Positions 17,240-25,468 of a stretch of DNA of 64,000 bases are shown here, piece after piece. The notes below the pieces were generated by a model, which was not told the DNA's origin, searched no databases, and saw only the letters and a program-made list of their open reading frames with translations. The position numbers and the translations under genes were made by a program. Each line of letters begins with the position of its first letter. The stretch's first letter is position 1. Origin of the DNA: a virus; IMG/VR virus record IMGVR_UViG_3300035034_001226, positions 1 to 64,000 of that record; one strand, 5' to 3'.

Positions 17240-17734
17240 TTATATCAAATCACCAATCAAGATATTCTTCAAATACTTGTTATAATTATCAGTTGGTGAC
17301 ATACATATCCAAGCATCAGGTCCAGCATGATGACATAGCATTGTATGTTTATTTAGCACTGGAAATTTCACTTGAGCTTCTGCATGATAGTCAAAAACCT
17401 TAATTGGTCCGGGAGTAACTATTCCACGTTCATGTTTAAACAGTACTGCTGTATGCCTAGTCCTAGCTAAATCACTAACTTCAACAATATCTACTTGTGC
17501 AGTCTCTTCAGAATATACTAGTATGTTCCAGTTAGTTGGTGCTTCAATAGGATAATCATTCACTGTGAATTCTAAGGTTCTAGTGGTCTGCTCTTCAAAC
17601 ATTTCTAGTGGTTGAAGGGTAAAGTCTATCTCATTTTGTAGTTCTAATTGCAACACCCAAAAGAATTTAGTTTTTATTGGTGTTTCAATATTGTCAATAA
17701 GTATAGGTGATGAATTTTCGTTTGAAATTATCAT
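17240..17734 (-). CDS. Hypothetical protein downstream of UvsW
   Basis: 164 residues, not recognised. A beta-rich N-terminal half (NEIDFTLQPLEMFEE, RTLEFTVNDYPIEAPTNW) and a C-terminus with HHAGPDAWICMSPTDNYNKY. The start codon overlaps the UvsW stop by one base, implying translational coupling with the helicase. No membrane segment or catalytic motif is evident. Confidence 0.6.
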   Translation of the reverse strand: MIISNENSSPILIDNIETPIKTKFFWVLQLELQNEIDFTLQPLEMFEEQTTRTLEFTVNDYPIEAPTNWNILVYSEETAQVDIVEVSDLARTRHTAVLFKHERGIVTPGPIKVFDYHAEAQVKFPVLNKHTMLCHHAGPDAWICMSPTDNYNKYLKNILIGDLI

Positions 17735-19224
17735 TAAGATATATTCTCCATTATTTTTTTATATTCTGTCTTTTCATGTTTATAATCATATTTCTTTTCT
17801 CTATAATGCTTGGCACGAGCATTAGAGTGGCGCTTGCAAAACTTAAAGTCCGAATATACATCGTAAACATTAACAGAGGTCTTATCATGTGCTTTTCGTA
17901 AACCTCTACCTATTGATTGTATCACTTGAACAAAACTCTTACCAGCATCAACTAAAAATAAATTAAATACACGTTTAATATTAAGACCAGTTGACCCTAG
18001 TGAAAATGTCGTTATTGCTGTAATATCATCATGATCATTAAATGAATTGTAAATTTCTTTTCTTATTTTCTTACTATCGTTACCATAAAAGAATATAGCA
18101 TTAGGTATTAACTTTGCTAAGGCTCTACCAAAATCGACGTTTGGAACTAACACCAAAGTATTTTTCTTCGGAGTTGATATTAATTTTGCGAGAAATGCTA
18201 ATCGTATTTTATCTTTCTGTAAGCTTTTTTTCTCAGCTTGGTAGTCACTAAAGAAACTTGCCTTAAATTGTGGGTATGTTACAGGCTCATGATCCTCATC
18301 GTCTTCTTCTCTATCCTTACAAAACTGTTCATACTCCGACGTTACATCCTCAACAAGCTCATATCTATATAAATTAAGTTTAGCAAGCCAACCACTTTTA
18401 ATAAGTTCCCAAGCTTCAACTTTCTCAACTACTTCACCTAATGTTATTCGAACTGCCATACGGTCAATTTCTTCTTCAGGTATGGTGCCTGTCAATCCTA
18501 TACGAACTAAACAGTTAGAACCATAGTCATTCAATATGGTTTGTAGTACCTGACCAGTAACACCATGACATTCATCTACAATAACAACTTGGTAATTAGA
18601 AATAATTCCTTTATTATTTTGTAATGATTGCCACGTTGTAACCAAATGATTATGATTAATATCCTTATGACCACCACCATATTGTCCAACATCAACACCA
18701 TATTCTTCTAACTCAGCATGTGTTTGACTAACTAGGTCAGATGATGGCACAATGATAATACACTTAAATGATTTAAATTCCTCATATATGTGACATAATG
18801 TCGCAGTCATAAGCGTTTTTCCAGCACCAGTGCCACCCTCAAATATGCCAGAACCTTCCAATAATTTATTAATACCACGAACCTGATGTTCCCCAAGAAT
18901 AACATCAAAACCACGATCCTTTAGATAATGATCATTTATAGATGGTATTGTTAAATCAACATTAACCCTATCATCAACCACTTCAATTTTATATTTAAGT
19001 CTAGTAAGTTCCTTAACAATTGTTGGTGCCAATTTTAAATAAGTGTTACCTGTCATAGAAAAGAAACGTATTTTACCATCCCAATGGCCCAACTTATATT
19101 TTATTTGATGTCTAAATCCTTTCGCATATATTGCAAACATGTTGGATAAATGCTGTGCGTCATCTTCCACTAATCCATGAACTTGAATATTAACTTCGTC
19201 TATTATGTGTATAGTTGCTTTCAT
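17734..19224 (-). CDS. uvsW: UvsW-like SF2 DNA/RNA helicase
   Basis: 496 residues (T4 UvsW 503-587 depending on start). The N-terminal ~100 residues hold the UvsW-type domain (HWDGKIRFFSMTGNTYLKLA). Then motif I GGTGAGKT at 130-137, motif Ia IIIVPSSDLVSQ, DECH-box VVIVDECHG, motif III GLTGTIP, and the C-terminal motif VI QSIGRGLRKAHD. UvsW unwinds D-loops and R-loops and remodels forks, helping the switch to recombination-dependent replication. It is embedded with UvsX and gp32. Confidence 0.9.
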   Translation of the reverse strand: MKATIHIIDEVNIQVHGLVEDDAQHLSNMFAIYAKGFRHQIKYKLGHWDGKIRFFSMTGNTYLKLAPTIVKELTRLKYKIEVVDDRVNVDLTIPSINDHYLKDRGFDVILGEHQVRGINKLLEGSGIFEGGTGAGKTLMTATLCHIYEEFKSFKCIIIVPSSDLVSQTHAELEEYGVDVGQYGGGHKDINHNHLVTTWQSLQNNKGIISNYQVVIVDECHGVTGQVLQTILNDYGSNCLVRIGLTGTIPEEEIDRMAVRITLGEVVEKVEAWELIKSGWLAKLNLYRYELVEDVTSEYEQFCKDREEDDEDHEPVTYPQFKASFFSDYQAEKKSLQKDKIRLAFLAKLISTPKKNTLVLVPNVDFGRALAKLIPNAIFFYGNDSKKIRKEIYNSFNDHDDITAITTFSLGSTGLNIKRVFNLFLVDAGKSFVQVIQSIGRGLRKAHDKTSVNVYDVYSDFKFCKRHSNARAKHYREKKYDYKHEKTEYKKIMENIS

Positions 19225-19736
19225 TATAATAACGTCTTAAAGAACTCAGATTCTAGAGCACGAGTGATGTTGTTAAGGGTATATCCCCTCTGATTAAATG
19301 AATCATCTAATCCACTGTATAATTCATATAATCCCTTCACATCCATATACAACAAAGTTGCATCGTAAATATGTTCCTTACCATCAATCAATTGATTGGC
19401 AGCACGATCACTTAGGTCCGAAGCTCTAGGGCTAGATTCTTGTAATTTTTGACGTTCCTTACCTCTCTCATATTTTAATTTTTCTTCTACCGCCGCTAGA
19501 ATATGCTTAAGATTGCCACTACAATTACGAACAATACCATATTCATATGGGTGGTTAACTAATACATCATTTAAATTATTTCCGTTTATGTTCAACAACT
19601 TTCTAGCCAAACCATAAATCTTTCGATATTCATCAATTATATCTTCTATATTAGACATATCATCATTTATATCATAAACGGTCTTTAATTTAATTTTGAT
19701 AAGTCCATCTCTAATTTTAGATATATCATCAGTCAT
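19224..19736 (-). CDS. Hypothetical protein in recombination operon
   Basis: 170 residues, largely helical, not recognised (MTDDISKIRDGLIKIKLKTV...). It overlaps the UvsW start by one base and the next gene upstream by 8 bp, so it is part of the UvsX-UvsW operon. No motif points to a function. Confidence 0.6.
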   Translation of the reverse strand: MTDDISKIRDGLIKIKLKTVYDINDDMSNIEDIIDEYRKIYGLARKLLNINGNNLNDVLVNHPYEYGIVRNCSGNLKHILAAVEEKLKYERGKERQKLQESSPRASDLSDRAANQLIDGKEHIYDATLLYMDVKGLYELYSGLDDSFNQRGYTLNNITRALESEFFKTLL

Positions 19737-20310
19737 ATTTTTTGCTCAATTTATATTTCTCTTTTTGCTCATCAGATAATTCATCCATATTAAATGGCTT
19801 TAAAAAATCTGGCATTCTATTACCATCTTTAGATGTTGGCTGTGGTTTATGTACTTCTTGGGGCTTTGGTAATTCACCACTAGGATCGGGTGTTTGTATA
19901 GCTTCTGGTTCTTTATGAATCTCAGGAATTAACTTGGTTATACTTTCATATGTTATGTTTGGGTCACTTAGCAATTCCTTAAATGCTGAATAGTCCATAA
20001 TGGTTTTCAACTGTAATAACTTACCGCATATTTCGGATAGTTCATATGGTGTTCGTTCTTCTTCTAACATTATTATTGGTATAACCATGCATACATATTC
20101 TTCATCCTGTTGACCACTTAGTACATACCTACCAATTATATAAATGAAATTACTTTCCTCACTTACTCTGGTAATATTATCCCATTTAGTCTTAGCCTCA
20201 GTTTTAAAAGTAATTTCAAACATCCGGTTAAATAAATCTGAATACCCATCTATGAGATGAGCATTCAGTTTATCAATAGCATTGAAATAGCGTTCAATTG
20301 AAAGCTTCAA
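19729..20310 (-). CDS. Hypothetical protein in recombination operon
   Basis: 193 residues. A folded helical N-terminal ~130 residues (IERYFNAIDKLNAHLIDGYSD...) is followed by a Pro-rich linker (QTPDPSGELPKPQEVHKPQP) and a short C-terminal helix (MDELSDEQKEKYKLSKKYD). The linker-plus-terminal-helix layout suggests a protein-interaction tail. It begins 1 bp after the UvsX stop. Function unknown. Confidence 0.6.
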   Translation of the reverse strand: MKLSIERYFNAIDKLNAHLIDGYSDLFNRMFEITFKTEAKTKWDNITRVSEESNFIYIIGRYVLSGQQDEEYVCMVIPIIMLEEERTPYELSEICGKLLQLKTIMDYSAFKELLSDPNITYESITKLIPEIHKEPEAIQTPDPSGELPKPQEVHKPQPTSKDGNRMPDFLKPFNMDELSDEQKEKYKLSKKYD

Positions 20311-20311
20311 T

Positions 20312-21433
20312 TTAACTTTCCTCTACTTCTTCTACCTTCTTCCTACCTCGCCTAGACTTAGGTTTATCTTCTTTCTTTTCTTCAGATGCTTCAACTTCAA
20401 CATATTCACTAAGATCAGCATTAACAGTAGTTTCCTTGGAGTCTACCTTTTTAATTTCATCTAAAAGCATATTCATGAAGTCTAAATCACTTTCGGCCTT
20501 ACCTTGTTGGAATTTTGGACCTTCGAATGAAACTGGTGTATACCAGCCCTTATTTTTGTCTATAATTCCAAACTCAGTAGCGATTTCAATCAAGCCTGAA
20601 AATTCATCCACACCATTATCAAATGGAATTTCAATTTTAACCGTTTGCTTTTCTCGGCCTATTCGATTTTTATATGCAGTCGCTTTCAATGTAAAACCTT
20701 GATGGACTTTTTTACCACTAATTTCCTTTTTAAATTGAAGCTTCTCAAACATAATAATTTGCGAAAATGCAAATTGTAATGATGGGGTAAATACCCAAGG
20801 ATTTTCTAAAGCCTTAATTGGGTCTTGTTCTTTATAAGGCTGCTTAGTACATATGATAGATATTGGTAACCCATTTACAGAGTGAACCCAAGTCTTTAAC
20901 ATACCTTTTAATTGTTTAGCTTGCTGTCCCTGATCGCCACCGATATCACCTTTGGTATCGAGTCGTTTCTGTTCAGTTTCTGTCAACAGCATATCAAGAG
21001 AGTCAACAATAATAACTCCACGAATTTCCTCACCACTAGCTTTATAATCTTTAAGAATATCATTCACTACTGAGGTAGTTTGGCTAATACCATCTACCCC
21101 AACATATTGATAGTTATCACTATCAACATCTACACCACAATTAGCCATGAAATCACTATCAAGTGATGTTTCCGAATCAATGACGAATGCAAATCCACCA
21201 TCTCGTATTACTGCTGCTGCTACACTTGCTGCTACTAAACTTTTACCTGAACTTGAATGTCCAGTTAATGCAGTCAATCTGCCTTGTGGAATTGCACCAT
21301 TAAAATCACTTGTCATTAATTTGTTTAATGCATAGTTACCACAATGTAGAAAATAACTGGGTGGTAATAATTCTGTATTTACACCTTCGTTTTTTTCTAA
21401 TTTCTTTTTATATTTTTCCATGAAGGATACCAT
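20312..21433 (-). CDS. uvsX: UvsX recombinase (RecA family)
   Basis: 373 residues (T4 UvsX 391). Walker A GHSSSGKS near residue 55, FVIDSETSLDSDFM, Walker B region IRGVIIVDSLDMLLT, and ISIICTKQPYK in the loop region. The C-terminus is Lys/Glu-rich and acidic. UvsX forms filaments on ssDNA and carries out strand exchange with gp32 and UvsY. GGAG is well placed before the ATG at 21433. It is separated from gp32 by a strong terminator. Confidence 0.92.
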   Translation of the reverse strand: MVSFMEKYKKKLEKNEGVNTELLPPSYFLHCGNYALNKLMTSDFNGAIPQGRLTALTGHSSSGKSLVAASVAAAVIRDGGFAFVIDSETSLDSDFMANCGVDVDSDNYQYVGVDGISQTTSVVNDILKDYKASGEEIRGVIIVDSLDMLLTETEQKRLDTKGDIGGDQGQQAKQLKGMLKTWVHSVNGLPISIICTKQPYKEQDPIKALENPWVFTPSLQFAFSQIIMFEKLQFKKEISGKKVHQGFTLKATAYKNRIGREKQTVKIEIPFDNGVDEFSGLIEIATEFGIIDKNKGWYTPVSFEGPKFQQGKAESDLDFMNMLLDEIKKVDSKETTVNADLSEYVEVEASEEKKEDKPKSRRGRKKVEEVEES

Positions 21434-21463
21434 ATCATTCTCCGATATTATTTTATTTTTATT

Positions 21464-21494
21464 GAGAAAAAATTGGGGGCGATTGCCCCCAATT
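21464..21494 (-). terminator. Rho-independent terminator after gp32
   Basis: A perfect 10-bp stem (21471-21480 with 21485-21494, four-base loop, five G-C pairs in a row) is followed on the minus strand by six U residues. It sits between the gp32 stop and the UvsX start, allowing gp32 to be expressed separately at a high level. Confidence 0.9.
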
Positions 21495-21498
21495 TAGT

Positions 21499-22503
21499 TT
21501 AACCGCCTAGTTGCTTTAAGATGTCATCATCGTCATCATCGTCAGATGATCCTTCACCGATCAATTCATCTATTCCACTAGCATCAGCATCTTCTGGAAC
21601 ATCACCAACATTATCATCAGCATCAGCATCAATTACAGGGTCAGCCGATTCTGTTTTTGCAGGTTCTTCATCTTTCTTAGAGGAACGTCTGCGGTTGATT
21701 TGAGCTTCTAGATCAGACTGTGATGATTGTTGCTCTTCACCTTCATCTTCATCTTGGCTCCCACCAGAATATGCAGTGGATGAATCCAACCCACGTAGAT
21801 GTCGCTCTAGTATTTCAGAAGCTTCATCATATGTTGGTGTTGGTGGTATCAGTGTTGACAATGGTTGGTCAGTTTGAGCATCAGCATATTCACTAACATC
21901 ACTTGCACGTCGAGCAAAATCACTACTTACATCATACTTACCATACTCTTTGTCACCATCCTTCTGAATAACTTTTACAATTTCAAAGTTAATACCAGTT
22001 TTAAGATCAAAAAAGATTTCATCATCTTCAAGTTTCTTAACGCCATTCTTCAATACCATGTTAAGCTGGTGAGTGAACTTAAAGTTAACTTCTTTACCAA
22101 CTTTACTTTCATGACCTTCAATAGCTTCTAAACCATCTTCAATCACAATGCCACGTAAAATTGCGAATGCTTCACGCCAGTAATACTTACCAAGCTTTTT
22201 ATTGTCTGCATCATACATTTTTTTAGAATGTTCACAAAATGGACATGGTGTTGATTTGCCATTATTTTTAAGGCATGGGACACGAACCCACTTATCATCA
22301 ATTTGGACTTTATGTTCCAAATAATCGATATAACAGTCGAGTTCATTTCCCATATCGGGGTCTTCGGAAATTCTAAGTACGGTTTTACCGTCTTTTAGTA
22401 GTTTCCAATGTGGGTAGTAATACCCATCAGTGTTGTTGTCTTTACCCTGCAATTCTTGGGTTATTTTATCTTTCATTCCTTGTAAGGACTTTCGTTTAGC
22501 CAT
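21499..22503 (-). CDS. 32: ssDNA-binding protein gp32
   Basis: 334 residues (T4 gp32 301). Basic N-terminal cooperativity segment (MAKRKSLQGMKDKI), OB-fold core with YYYPHWKLLKDGKTVLRI, a zinc-binding segment with CPFC and nearby Cys/His residues (PCLKNNGKSTPCPFCEHSKK), and a long acidic C-terminal tail (SSDDDDDDDILKQLGG) that binds partner proteins. It coats ssDNA in replication and recombination. A repetitive, unstructured-looking leader upstream could allow autoregulation. Confidence 0.92.
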   Translation of the reverse strand: MAKRKSLQGMKDKITQELQGKDNNTDGYYYPHWKLLKDGKTVLRISEDPDMGNELDCYIDYLEHKVQIDDKWVRVPCLKNNGKSTPCPFCEHSKKMYDADNKKLGKYYWREAFAILRGIVIEDGLEAIEGHESKVGKEVNFKFTHQLNMVLKNGVKKLEDDEIFFDLKTGINFEIVKVIQKDGDKEYGKYDVSSDFARRASDVSEYADAQTDQPLSTLIPPTPTYDEASEILERHLRGLDSSTAYSGGSQDEDEGEEQQSSQSDLEAQINRRRSSKKDEEPAKTESADPVIDADADDNVGDVPEDADASGIDELIGEGSSDDDDDDDILKQLGG

Positions 22504-22600
22504 GATTAATTCTCCTAATCTTCTAAGACTTCTATGTTTCTAATATTATTTCTAATACTACTAAGTTTACTACTTCTTCTAATATTACTAAGACTTCTAA
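22504..22600 (-). promoter_or_regulatory. Repetitive leader of gp32 mRNA (possible autoregulatory operator)
   Basis: Directly upstream of the gp32 ATG the minus strand reads as an A/U-rich series of TTAGAA, TTAGTA and TAGAAG hexamers, about a dozen units over ~95 bp, ending in the AGGAG ribosome-binding sequence. T4 gp32 represses its own translation by binding an unstructured A/U-rich leader next to a pseudoknot. By analogy this could be the binding track here; no pseudoknot was identified. Confidence 0.45.
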
Positions 22601-22670
22601 ATTAAAGGTCTGTAATACAATATGGTGAATTGTACTCCTGTCCTTATAATTATCAACATCAACTTTTCAA

Positions 22671-23192
22671 TTATCGTAAAAATCTATCTCTACGTAATTC
22701 ACCAGCTAATGCCATTAAATGTTTACACAACCCCGGTATCTGTTTAGGGTTTAAAGGTTCACTATCCGTCTTCTTAATATAAGGTTTCGGAGGATTCCCA
22801 TGTAAACTTCCATTACTATGATTCCATGCTGCAAATCTATAATAAAAATCCAGACAACCACAATTGACTTTGACATCACCACTGCCGTAACCAATAGGTA
22901 CAATTCTGTATGCCTGACCATCAGATGATTGAAACTGAGTTTCACCACCTTCACCATACTCAACCGATGAAAACATCATTTGAGTATCGTATACTTTTGC
23001 TGAAGATCGACTTTTAGCCTTAACTTCAACTAACCCATCATTTGGATATGGGATAAAAGTTTTACTGATAATTTGTACCCTACCAGAATTACCACCCCTA
23101 TTAGAGTCAAAATTACTTGTTGTGTTAGTTTGTAACTTAGCAACAGAATCTTCTTCTAATAAATTGGAAATTGGTATGATAATATTATTCAT
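22671..23192 (-). CDS. SWIM-like zinc-finger protein
   Basis: 173 residues. The C-terminal half contains KVNCGCLDFYYRFAAW ... PGLCKHLMAL, i.e. a CxCx(n)CxH arrangement like a SWIM zinc finger. The N-terminal half is polar and rich in Ser and Asn. It lies between gp17 and gp32. The ATG is four bases after a TATAAATA box, so a leaderless late mRNA is predicted. Function unknown; SWIM domains bind DNA or protein. Confidence 0.6.
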   Translation of the reverse strand: MNNIIIPISNLLEEDSVAKLQTNTTSNFDSNRGGNSGRVQIISKTFIPYPNDGLVEVKAKSRSSAKVYDTQMMFSSVEYGEGGETQFQSSDGQAYRIVPIGYGSGDVKVNCGCLDFYYRFAAWNHSNGSLHGNPPKPYIKKTDSEPLNPKQIPGLCKHLMALAGELRRDRFLR

Positions 23193-23196
23193 ACCC

Positions 23197-23204
23197 TATT
23201 TATA
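23197..23204 (-). promoter_or_regulatory. Late-type box abutting a start codon
   Basis: TATAAATA, four bases, then the ATG at 23192. Predicted transcription would begin at or next to the start codon. Confidence 0.4.
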
Positions 23205-24767
23205 CTATCCCACATAAACTGAATAATCTGTGCTAGAATCACCTGATTCCACTTCACCTTCAGCCGTATACCATTCATCACCATCAGCCTGTTCACTAAA
23301 CTTATACAGCTTCTGATACGCTCTAGGATCGTACTGAGCGATTTCTTCTAGCATCCTAAGCACTATGTATACCGCTGAGATACAATCGTCTGTAGCCCCT
23401 GTCTGTGCTTCAAATGTGTCACCTTTTCGTATATATGACTTCATTTCATTGTACAAAAAGTTAGAATATATAGTCATTTCATTACGTTCAAACATGTTTT
23501 TAAACTTTACAGCACAATCCTTTTTAGATGGATTAGTTGTAACATAACCATACTTATTCTTTCCACGCTCTGACATAAAATGTGCATAAGCGGGTGGATC
23601 ATCATCACGTAAATATAATGCTACCAATGCCCTACCAACACCATTTGATTCAACACTGAAATATACATCATCAGAGTATTGGCTTAAAAATCCTATTATC
23701 TTCTTCAAATGTGAATACAAAAATACTTCATTCACTGAATTTGATCTGAATTCCATTACCTGTTGCATAGTTGGTACCTCAAATACCTGTATGACAGAGT
23801 AATCATTACCATTACCAGTTGATGGGTCAACACCCACCACATACATCATATCCTGTGACAATGGTTTAAAAAATTCTTGTTCATTATTTAATTCGAATGC
23901 TGCTGGCATATCACGATATTTCTTCTGCTCTGCCTGTACAATCCTAGTATCAAATAATGAGTTGTCAGATGATATGAATTCAGTTTCATATTCCTGCAAC
24001 CATTTACGTTCACCAATTCTAGATATGGTTTCACGTTTAAATTCTTCATCTCTTCCCGGTGGTTGATCCCAATATATACGTGTTGCCTTGAAACCATTAA
24101 CATCACTTTCTGCACCTTTCCATAATGTAGAAAATAAATTAGTATCACCATTAGGTGTTGATGTAATAATACATGAACCACCAGTAGACAATGTAGGATA
24201 TACTGAATCCCAAAACTCATTCTGGATACTTGGTTTTACGAATGCAAGCTCATCACAATATAGCAATGAAATAGCAAGACCTCGACCAGATGAATCTGTT
24301 GTTGTTCTAGCTACAATACGTGATTTATTATCAAATGCAGCAGTGTGTTTGTTCCAATCATCGTCTAATACACCCGGTTTTAACCAAAGTGGTAGTTCCT
24401 CATATTCATCTCTTATCTTTTTTATAATTTCCTTTGCTGCTTCAGAATCCTTAGAAACAACCAATATTGTTTTGTTACTATGAAAAATAGCAAACCACAA
24501 TAAATATGCACATGATGTTTCTGTTTTACCTGTCTGTCTAGCAGACAATACGATATTAAAACGATTCTCATTATAATTAGTTACCAATTCTTCTTGATAA
24601 TCATATAAATCAAACTTAACACTACCCAATTTAGGGTGTGTTACATATACATATTTTCTCATGAAATATATGGGGTCAAGCATACATTTCTTTAATTCTT
24701 CAATTTGCTCATAAGTCATTTCGACTGTAGCATGAGCACTCTTTAAGTTTGGGTTATTACGCCTCAC
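23205..24767 (-). CDS. 17: Terminase large subunit (gp17)
   Basis: 520 residues (T4 gp17 610). Motor domain: Walker A SARQTGKT at 75-82, Walker B LLYCDELAF, coupling motif IITSTPNG. Nuclease domain: VVGVDPSTGNGNDYSV with the first catalytic Asp, FSVESNGVG and ATDDCISA with the further acidic residues. It cuts concatemers and drives DNA into proheads. It starts at GTG (24765-24767) with AAAGGAG before it. Two shorter relatives of its motor domain are encoded at 24816-25468 and 60604-61377. Confidence 0.93.
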   Translation of the reverse strand: MRRNNPNLKSAHATVEMTYEQIEELKKCMLDPIYFMRKYVYVTHPKLGSVKFDLYDYQEELVTNYNENRFNIVLSARQTGKTETSCAYLLWFAIFHSNKTILVVSKDSEAAKEIIKKIRDEYEELPLWLKPGVLDDDWNKHTAAFDNKSRIVARTTTDSSGRGLAISLLYCDELAFVKPSIQNEFWDSVYPTLSTGGSCIITSTPNGDTNLFSTLWKGAESDVNGFKATRIYWDQPPGRDEEFKRETISRIGERKWLQEYETEFISSDNSLFDTRIVQAEQKKYRDMPAAFELNNEQEFFKPLSQDMMYVVGVDPSTGNGNDYSVIQVFEVPTMQQVMEFRSNSVNEVFLYSHLKKIIGFLSQYSDDVYFSVESNGVGRALVALYLRDDDPPAYAHFMSERGKNKYGYVTTNPSKKDCAVKFKNMFERNEMTIYSNFLYNEMKSYIRKGDTFEAQTGATDDCISAVYIVLRMLEEIAQYDPRAYQKLYKFSEQADGDEWYTAEGEVESGDSSTDYSVYVG

Positions 24768-24815
24768 AATAAATCTCCTTTAAGAGTATTTATTGTAAAT
24801 AAAAATTAGTGTCTC

Positions 24816-25468
24816 TTAAATCCTTGCATCAGAACCAATACCGTAAACTATATTATCACAATATGGTAATATCATATTAGGTTGATCACCACATGACGAT
24901 AAAATTGCAGTGCCCATATATGGGCCTAATAATATATGCAATAAATCAATAGATTTGGGGTTAACCATATTCAATGAATCCGCAATGAATACATCTATGC
25001 TATTATAAACCACAATACGGTTTATAATATTGGCAGATTTAAATCTAATAATTGATCCATTACTAAATTCGGTTATATTATTCCGATAATTAGTTATGGA
25101 CACACTATCATACTTCAGGGTATTATATATGTCACGCATGTGATTCTGTAAACATCTACTCATATCATGTGATGGTTCACACATGACTATAGTTACTTTT
25201 GGAGCCATAATTGCTTTCCATATAGCGAAGAATGCATTCGTGGTTGATATTCCACATCTACGTGATGTAATAACTTTAGTTGACCCATCACAATATGATT
25301 CTAACAATTTACATTGAAAATTAGTTAATTCTACCCTATCTCCATTAGGTAAGGCATTACTACCTTCAAAAAATAACATGGGTTTTTATATGGGTCTTTA
25401 TATTGCTGTATATATTCTGCAATTGATAAGTTTTCACTACCCCCGTATATATTACTTGGAAATCTCAT
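24816..25468 (-). pseudogene. Motor-only TerL relative, frameshifted
   Basis: The frame open from 24816 to 25379 aligns with the gp17 motor domain: VELTNFQCKLLESYCDG, SRRCGISTTNAFFAIWKAI at the Walker A position and VDVFIADSLNMV at Walker B. The P-loop Lys is replaced (GIS for GKT) and the Walker B Glu is Ser, and no nuclease domain follows. A second frame from an ATG at 25466-25468 (MRFPSNIYGGSENLSIAEY) with AGGGA upstream runs into it and would join by a one-base shift in a T-rich run near 25370. I read one gene with a frameshift; it could instead be programmed or an assembly error. Confidence 0.5.
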
